Origin: Anaerolineae bacterium CG2_30_58_95
GTDB taxonomy: Bacteria; Chloroflexota; Anaerolineae; Anaerolineales; Villigracilaceae
NCBI GenBank assembly: GCA_001872165.1
Contig: MNXK01000077.1
Coordinates: 1-7,719, forward strand
Length of the DNA: 7,719 nucleotides
Direction of reading: 5' to 3'
The notes under the pieces were generated by a model. It had not been told where the DNA came from and did no database searches. It saw only the letters and a list, made by a program, of their open reading frames with translations. Made by a program: the position numbers and the translations under genes. Positions 5,012 through 7,719 of the stretch are shown here, piece by piece (the stretch's first letter is position 1; each line of letters starts with the position of its first letter).

Positions 5012-6535
5012 ATGAAACTCTCTCATGCCCTGCGTTTTTCCTCCTCCCTCTGCCTCGCCCTGGTCGGCGCAGGCGGCAAGACGACCGCCCTCTTCCAACT
5101 GGCGCGCGAATTGATTGCGCCAACGCCCTCCGCGCTTCATCCTTCATCCTTCAGCCTTCATCCTTCGCGATCAAGCCTATATCCTTGCGTTCTCGTCACC
5201 GCCACCACTCACCTGCACGTCAATCAAATCGAGCTGGCCGACTCGCACTGGATCGCTCGGAAGCCGGAAGATTTCGCGCAATTGGAAGATAATCTGCGCG
5301 GCGTTGTTCTGGTCACTGGGCTAATAGGTGGGGATCGAACGAAAGGGGTAGATAAAAGTATATTATATTGGCTACACGAAGTTGCGCAAAATCGCAACAT
5401 CCCCCTGCTCATCGAAGCGGATGGATCGCGTCAGAGGCCGCTCAAGGCGCCAGCGGAGCACGAGCCGGCCATCCCGGAATTTGTCGAGACGGTTGTGGTT
5501 GTCGCCGGGCTGTCCGGGCTGGGAAAACCGCTCACCGCAAAGCATGTCCACCGCCCGGAAATCTTCGCCCGCTTGAGCGGATTGGAAATCGGCGATACCG
5601 TTATGCCGGAAGCGGTTGTAAGCGTGCTTGCCCACTCTGCGGGCGGATTGAAAAACATCCCCCCTAACGCCCGCCGCGTCGCGTTGTTAAATCAGGCCAA
5701 TACACCGGAGTTGCATGCACAGGCAAATAGGATGGCAGGGCAACTGTTATCCTGCTACCACGCGGTCATCATTGCCTCCCTTCACCCGCCATCTGCCATC
5801 TGCTATAAGCCAACCGGTACCGGCCACCCTTCGATTGCCGCCGCAAAGAGCGCAGCGTCCGCTCAGGGCGGCCATCCGCTATCGGCTATCAGCCATCCGC
5901 CATCCACCATCTACGCGGTCCACGAACCGGTCGCCGGGATCATCCTGGCCGCGGGCGCATCGGAGCGCTTGGGCCAGCCTAAACAACTGCTGGACTGGCG
6001 CGGCCAGCCGTTCATCCGCACCGTGGCGCAGACCGCCCTGGCTGCGGACCTTTCTCCCGTCATCGTTGTGACCGGCTCGCATGCCGAGCAGGTCGAAGCG
6101 GCGATCATGGATTTGCCTGTGAAGATCATCCGCAATCGCGACTGGCAGAGTGGACAGGCTTCATCCATCCAAGCGGGGCTATCCGCCCTCACCCCTGCCC
6201 CCCTGCCCCCCCGCCCCTCTCTTCGCATCGGGGCCGCCATCTTCCTGCTGGCCGACCAGCCGCAGGTCACACCGAGCGTGTTGCGGGCGCTGGTGGAACG
6301 TCACAGCCTAGATTTGAGCTTGATTGTCGCGCCGCAGGTTCAGGGTCAACGCGCGAATCCGGTCCTGTTCGACCGGGTCACTTTTCCCGATCTCCTGGCC
6401 TTGACCGGCGACGTCGGCGGGCGAGGAATATTTTCCAAACACCACGTCACAACCCTGCCCTGGCACGATGAAAGTTTATTGCTGGATGTAGATACACCAG
6501 AGGATTACAAACGGCTCGAGGGCTGGGCATCGTGA
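5012..6535 (+). CDS. Fusion protein: YqeC-type selenium-dependent hydroxylase accessory domain + MocA-type molybdopterin cytidylyltransferase
   Basis: The protein is 507 aa with two domains. Residues 1-257 are YqeC-like: P-loop GAGGKTT at 19-25, TATTHL after it, EADGSRQRPLKAP from 135, HEPAIP, and a LNQANTP segment. Residues 305-507 are a MocA-like nucleotidyltransferase: AGIILAAGASERLGQPKQL from 308, NRDWQSGQASSIQAGL, the metal-binding ADQP with D415, TGDVGGRG with D467, and LDVDTPEDY at 491-499. MocA makes molybdopterin cytosine dinucleotide from Mo-molybdopterin and CTP. The linker (258-302) is entirely repeat-encoded. There are two further repeat inserts: residues 42-59, after the P-loop helix, and about 391-405, in the MocA half. 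I chose ATG 5012, with GGTGA 8 bases upstream, because the earlier in-frame ATG at 4979 lies in the palindromic element. The usual arrangement is separate yqeC and mocA genes, so this is a fusion or a read-through joining. Confidence 0.88.
   Translation: MKLSHALRFSSSLCLALVGAGGKTTALFQLARELIAPTPSALHPSSFSLHPSRSSLYPCVLVTATTHLHVNQIELADSHWIARKPEDFAQLEDNLRGVVLVTGLIGGDRTKGVDKSILYWLHEVAQNRNIPLLIEADGSRQRPLKAPAEHEPAIPEFVETVVVVAGLSGLGKPLTAKHVHRPEIFARLSGLEIGDTVMPEAVVSVLAHSAGGLKNIPPNARRVALLNQANTPELHAQANRMAGQLLSCYHAVIIASLHPPSAICYKPTGTGHPSIAAAKSAASAQGGHPLSAISHPPSTIYAVHEPVAGIILAAGASERLGQPKQLLDWRGQPFIRTVAQTALAADLSPVIVVTGSHAEQVEAAIMDLPVKIIRNRDWQSGQASSIQAGLSALTPAPLPPRPSLRIGAAIFLLADQPQVTPSVLRALVERHSLDLSLIVAPQVQGQRANPVLFDRVTFPDLLALTGDVGGRGIFSKHHVTTLPWHDESLLLDVDTPEDYKRLEGWAS
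5135..5190 (+). repeat. Heptanucleotide tandem repeat CTTCATC in the YqeC domain
   Basis: CTTCATC units lie at 5135, 5142, 5149 (CTTCAGC) and 5156, then CTTCGCG at 5163, followed by decayed units in the same 7-base phase to about 5190. They encode SLHPS-type repeats (residues about 42-59) between the P-loop helix and the next strand (CVLVTATTHL). The unit is the reverse complement of the AAGGATG form found at 415-428. This orientation is stop-free in all frames. Confidence 0.85.
5788..5912 (+). repeat. Composite repeat forming the YqeC-MocA linker
   Basis: It contains GCCATCT units (5788-5801) and decayed units to 5815; then an imperfect palindrome with arms GGCCACCCT (5822-5830) and AGGGCGGCC (5865-5873), one mismatch; then six units of the GCCATCC type (5871-5912), the first sharing GCC with the palindrome arm. 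The segment ACCCTTCGA in the palindrome (5826-5834) is also present as its complement in the yqeB composite (TCGAAGGGT, 4689-4697). A TAA at 5806-5808 is out of frame. The whole stretch is translated as the interdomain linker. Confidence 0.85.
6186..6225 (+). repeat. C-rich degenerate repeat in the MocA domain
   Basis: The tract runs CCCTCAC, CCCTGCC, CCCCTGC, CCCCCCG, CCCCTCT in a loose 7-base phase. It encodes LTPAPLPPRPSLRI between the IQAGLSA helix and the AIFLLADQP strand, a place where relatives normally have a short loop. Its CCCTCACCCC ... GCCCCTCT pattern resembles the left half of the element at 1369-1430. The right, G-rich half is missing here. Confidence 0.7.
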
Positions 6536-6549
6536 AGCCCGTAGACCCC

Positions 6550-6578
6550 TTGCCATTTCCCATTTCTTGTGCTATTTT
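6550..6578 (+). promoter_or_regulatory. Candidate sigma-70-type promoter for thpR-rsfS
   Basis: TTGCCA (6550-6555) and TATTTT (6573-6578) are 17 bases apart, and the -10 is preceded by TGTGC, giving an extended -10 (TG-N-TATTTT). It lies in the 51-base gap after the fusion gene. The predicted start point (about 6584-6586) is only a few bases before ATG 6587/6590, so the mRNA may be nearly leaderless. Sequence match only; no expression evidence. Confidence 0.45.
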
Positions 6579-6589
6579 ATCCAGGTATG

Positions 6590-7165
6590 ATGCTACGCTC
6601 TTTCATCGCCATTGAGATGCCCGCCGAGTTGCAGGATGCGATGGACAAAAGCACTGCCGGGCTGAAGAAAGCGCTCGCCAGGCCGCTCGTCCGTTGGGCG
6701 ACGCCGCATAACGTCCACCTGACGATGAAATTCCTAGGCGACGTTTCGCCTGCCAACCTGGAGCTGCTGGCGCAAGCCCTGAAGGTCGAGACCGGACAGC
6801 ACGCCGGTTTTTCGCTTTCGATTGGCGGACTGGGCGTTTTCCCGAACCCGAGGCGGCCGCGCATCGTCTGGATCGGGATCGAAGCCCCGGCCGCTTTGCA
6901 GGCGCTTCATCATGGGATCGAGGCGGCCGCCGCCCACCTGGGCTATGAACCTGAAAACCGGCCTTTTTCCCCGCACCTGACGATTGGACGCGTCAACCAA
7001 AATGCTTCGGCGGCTGAAGTGCAGCAAATCCGCGCCGCGCTGGAGCAGACCCGGGTCGGCGCGCTCGGCGCAGTCGCTGTGGAGGCGGTGCACATCTTCA
7101 AGAGCGATCTGCAGCCAGGCGGGGCCGTGTACACACATCTTTATACTGCCGCGCTTGGCAAGTAG
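6590..7165 (+). CDS. thpR: RNA 2',3'-cyclic phosphodiesterase / 2'-5' RNA ligase
   Basis: This 191-aa protein of the 2H phosphoesterase superfamily has both catalytic HxT motifs: HLTMKFLGD (H43, T45) and PHLTIGRV (H129, T131). The N-terminus LRSFIAIEMPAEL and the VFPNPRRPRIVWIGI segment are typical of the ThpR/LigT family. These enzymes open 2',3'-cyclic phosphate ends of RNA, and the ligase activity is seen in vitro; their cellular role is unclear. Length matches the family (about 180-195). ATG 6590 is chosen because family members start one or two residues before the conserved FIAI; ATG 6587 is directly adjacent and also possible. A GTG at 6569 lies inside the promoter-like -10 region. No repeat insert is seen in this gene. 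It probably forms a two-gene unit with rsfS. Confidence 0.9.
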   Translation: MLRSFIAIEMPAELQDAMDKSTAGLKKALARPLVRWATPHNVHLTMKFLGDVSPANLELLAQALKVETGQHAGFSLSIGGLGVFPNPRRPRIVWIGIEAPAALQALHHGIEAAAAHLGYEPENRPFSPHLTIGRVNQNASAAEVQQIRAALEQTRVGALGAVAVEAVHIFKSDLQPGGAVYTHLYTAALGK

Positions 7166-7195
7166 CTCATCAAGTATGCAGGTATTATCATCCTC

Positions 7196-7267
7196 CGCGA
7201 GGAGATTGCTTCGCCGCCTTTGTTTCGACTACCACTTCGCTGCGATTCAAGGCGGCGGCTCGCAATG
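7196..7267 (+). repeat. Palindromic intergenic element between thpR and rsfS
   Basis: Perfect 9-base arms CGCCGCCTT (7212-7220) and AAGGCGGCG (7249-7257) enclose a 28-base loop. Outer pairs ATTGC (7205-7209) and GCAAT (7262-7266) give a second stem. The sequence GAGGAGATTGCTTCGCCGCC with a terminal CTCGCAATGACA is the form of a dispersed element that I recall from several environmental bacterial genomes. It takes up most of the 123-base gap (7166-7288). No gene or clear terminator is seen in that gap. Confidence 0.8.
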
Positions 7268-7277
7268 ACACAAAAAG

Positions 7278-7285
7278 AGAGGTGA
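7278..7285 (+). promoter_or_regulatory. Ribosome binding site AGAGGTGA supporting a CTG start for rsfS
   Basis: AGAGGTGA ends 3 bases before CTG 7289. The same stretch contains an in-frame TGA (7283-7285), so translation of rsfS in this frame cannot begin further upstream. The site is well placed for CTG 7289 (or ATT 7286) and far from the first standard in-frame start, TTG 7358. Confidence 0.6.
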
Positions 7286-7288
7286 ATT

Positions 7289-7633
7289 CTGAATACACTC
7301 GAAGTTGCTCATACAATCGTAGACGCCCTGGAGGAAAAGAAGGGGGAAAACATCGTCTTGTTGGACCTCCAAAAGATCGCTTCGTTCACAGATTATTTCG
7401 TTATCTGCACCGCCACCAGCGACCGGATGCTGGACGCGCTGGCGGATGCAGTTTTGGAAAAAGTGCGGGAGACGCATCACCACAAAGGCCGCGTGGAGGG
7501 CAGTCCGCAAGACGGCTGGGTGGTGGTGGATTACGGCTCCATCGTGGTACACCTTTTCGCCGCCGATTTGCGCAATTACTACCGGTTGGAAGATTTATGG
7601 CACGAGGGCAAGGTGCTGCTGCACGTGCAATAG
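7289..7633 (+). CDS. rsfS: Ribosomal silencing factor RsfS (apparent CTG start)
   Basis: RsfS binds ribosomal protein L14 on the large subunit and blocks joining of the subunits during nutrient limitation. The 114-aa frame has the family features: NTLEVAHTIVDALEEKKGENIVLLDLQ at its start (split here as helix and first strand), SFTDYFVICTATSDRMLDALADAV, and VEGSPQDGWVVVDYGSIVVHLF with YYRLEDLWHEGK at the end. Counting from CTG 7289, the length and N-terminus match the usual MNTLE start. The first ATG/GTG/TTG in frame is TTG 7358, which would remove 23 conserved residues including the first helix. In-frame TGA at 7283 rules out an upstream start. So CTG (or ATT 7286) is the likely initiator, unless the base at 7289 is an assembly or sequencing error for A or G. 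Confidence 0.88.
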   Translation: MNTLEVAHTIVDALEEKKGENIVLLDLQKIASFTDYFVICTATSDRMLDALADAVLEKVRETHHHKGRVEGSPQDGWVVVDYGSIVVHLFAADLRNYYRLEDLWHEGKVLLHVQ

Positions 7634-7660
7634 GGAAAGATGGTTTGGCGCGCATTTTCA

Positions 7661-7680
7661 AGCACTAAATGTGCTAAAAT
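7661..7680 (+). promoter_or_regulatory. Candidate extended -10 promoter element with a small inverted repeat
   Basis: TGTGCTAAAAT (7670-7680) gives an extended -10 (TG-N-TAAAAT) and shares the TGTGCTA core with the element before thpR. AGCAC (7661-7665) and GTGCT (7671-7675) form a small inverted repeat over it that could be an operator. I see no good -35 at normal distance. The region 7634-7719 otherwise holds no gene; the site may drive a gene beyond the right edge. Confidence 0.3.
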
Positions 7681-7719
7681 AACACTGTAGAATAGCCCCG
7701 CTATCAGAAAGAGAATAAT

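Noticed and set aside
84..5912. Repeat arrays as possible CRISPR
   Set aside because: The units are 7 bases in direct contact without spacers, and no cas gene is present.
6569..6589. GTG 6569 as thpR start
   Set aside because: It lies inside the promoter-like -10 region and adds residues not seen in the family; ATG 6590 (or 6587) fits better.

Overview
All genes in this window lie on the + strand. It looks like part of a bacterial chromosome from the phylum Chloroflexota, probably an Anaerolineae-type lineage. That placement is an inference from protein style and from the repeat families seen; no rRNA or marker gene is present to prove it.

Layout. (1) Positions 1 to about 6535 hold a molybdenum-hydroxylase (xanthine dehydrogenase / CO dehydrogenase-like) locus: the tail of the FAD-binding subunit, the two-cluster [2Fe-2S] subunit, a small membrane protein of unknown function, the large molybdopterin-binding subunit, a DUF1361-type multi-pass membrane protein, a YqeB-type accessory protein, and one long protein that joins a YqeC-type accessory domain to a MocA-type molybdopterin cytidylyltransferase. 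The first genes lie very close together or overlap, as in an operon. The three subunits would form the FAD / 2x[2Fe-2S] / Mo-pterin enzyme. MocA would make the molybdopterin cytosine dinucleotide cofactor. YqeB and YqeC belong to families linked to selenium-dependent molybdenum hydroxylases. The substrate cannot be read from the sequence. (2) Positions 6550 to 7633 hold a separate short unit: a promoter-like site, a 2'-5' RNA ligase / RNA cyclic phosphodiesterase (thpR), and the ribosomal silencing factor rsfS. rsfS appears to start at a non-standard CTG. A second promoter-like motif lies at the right edge.

The most unusual feature is a set of short repeats that have invaded the molybdenum-hydroxylase genes. 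Tandem 7-base units (CCGTCAC, AAAGATG, ATCAGTG, CTTCATC, GCCATCC) and C-rich or palindromic elements sit inside or at the edges of coding regions, and each is read through as low-complexity protein. Two of the tracts are in an orientation where every 21 bases would bring a TGA into each frame. In both, exactly the units that would put TGA in the gene's own frame are altered, while out-of-frame TGAs are kept. This is direct evidence that the tracts are translated and tolerated. One composite repeat forms the whole linker of the YqeC-MocA fusion, and another sits on the junction between the FAD and [2Fe-2S] genes, where it has removed the ordinary stop and start. The small membrane gene, the DUF1361 gene and the thpR and rsfS coding regions are free of internal tandem heptads, although palindromes occur near some of them.
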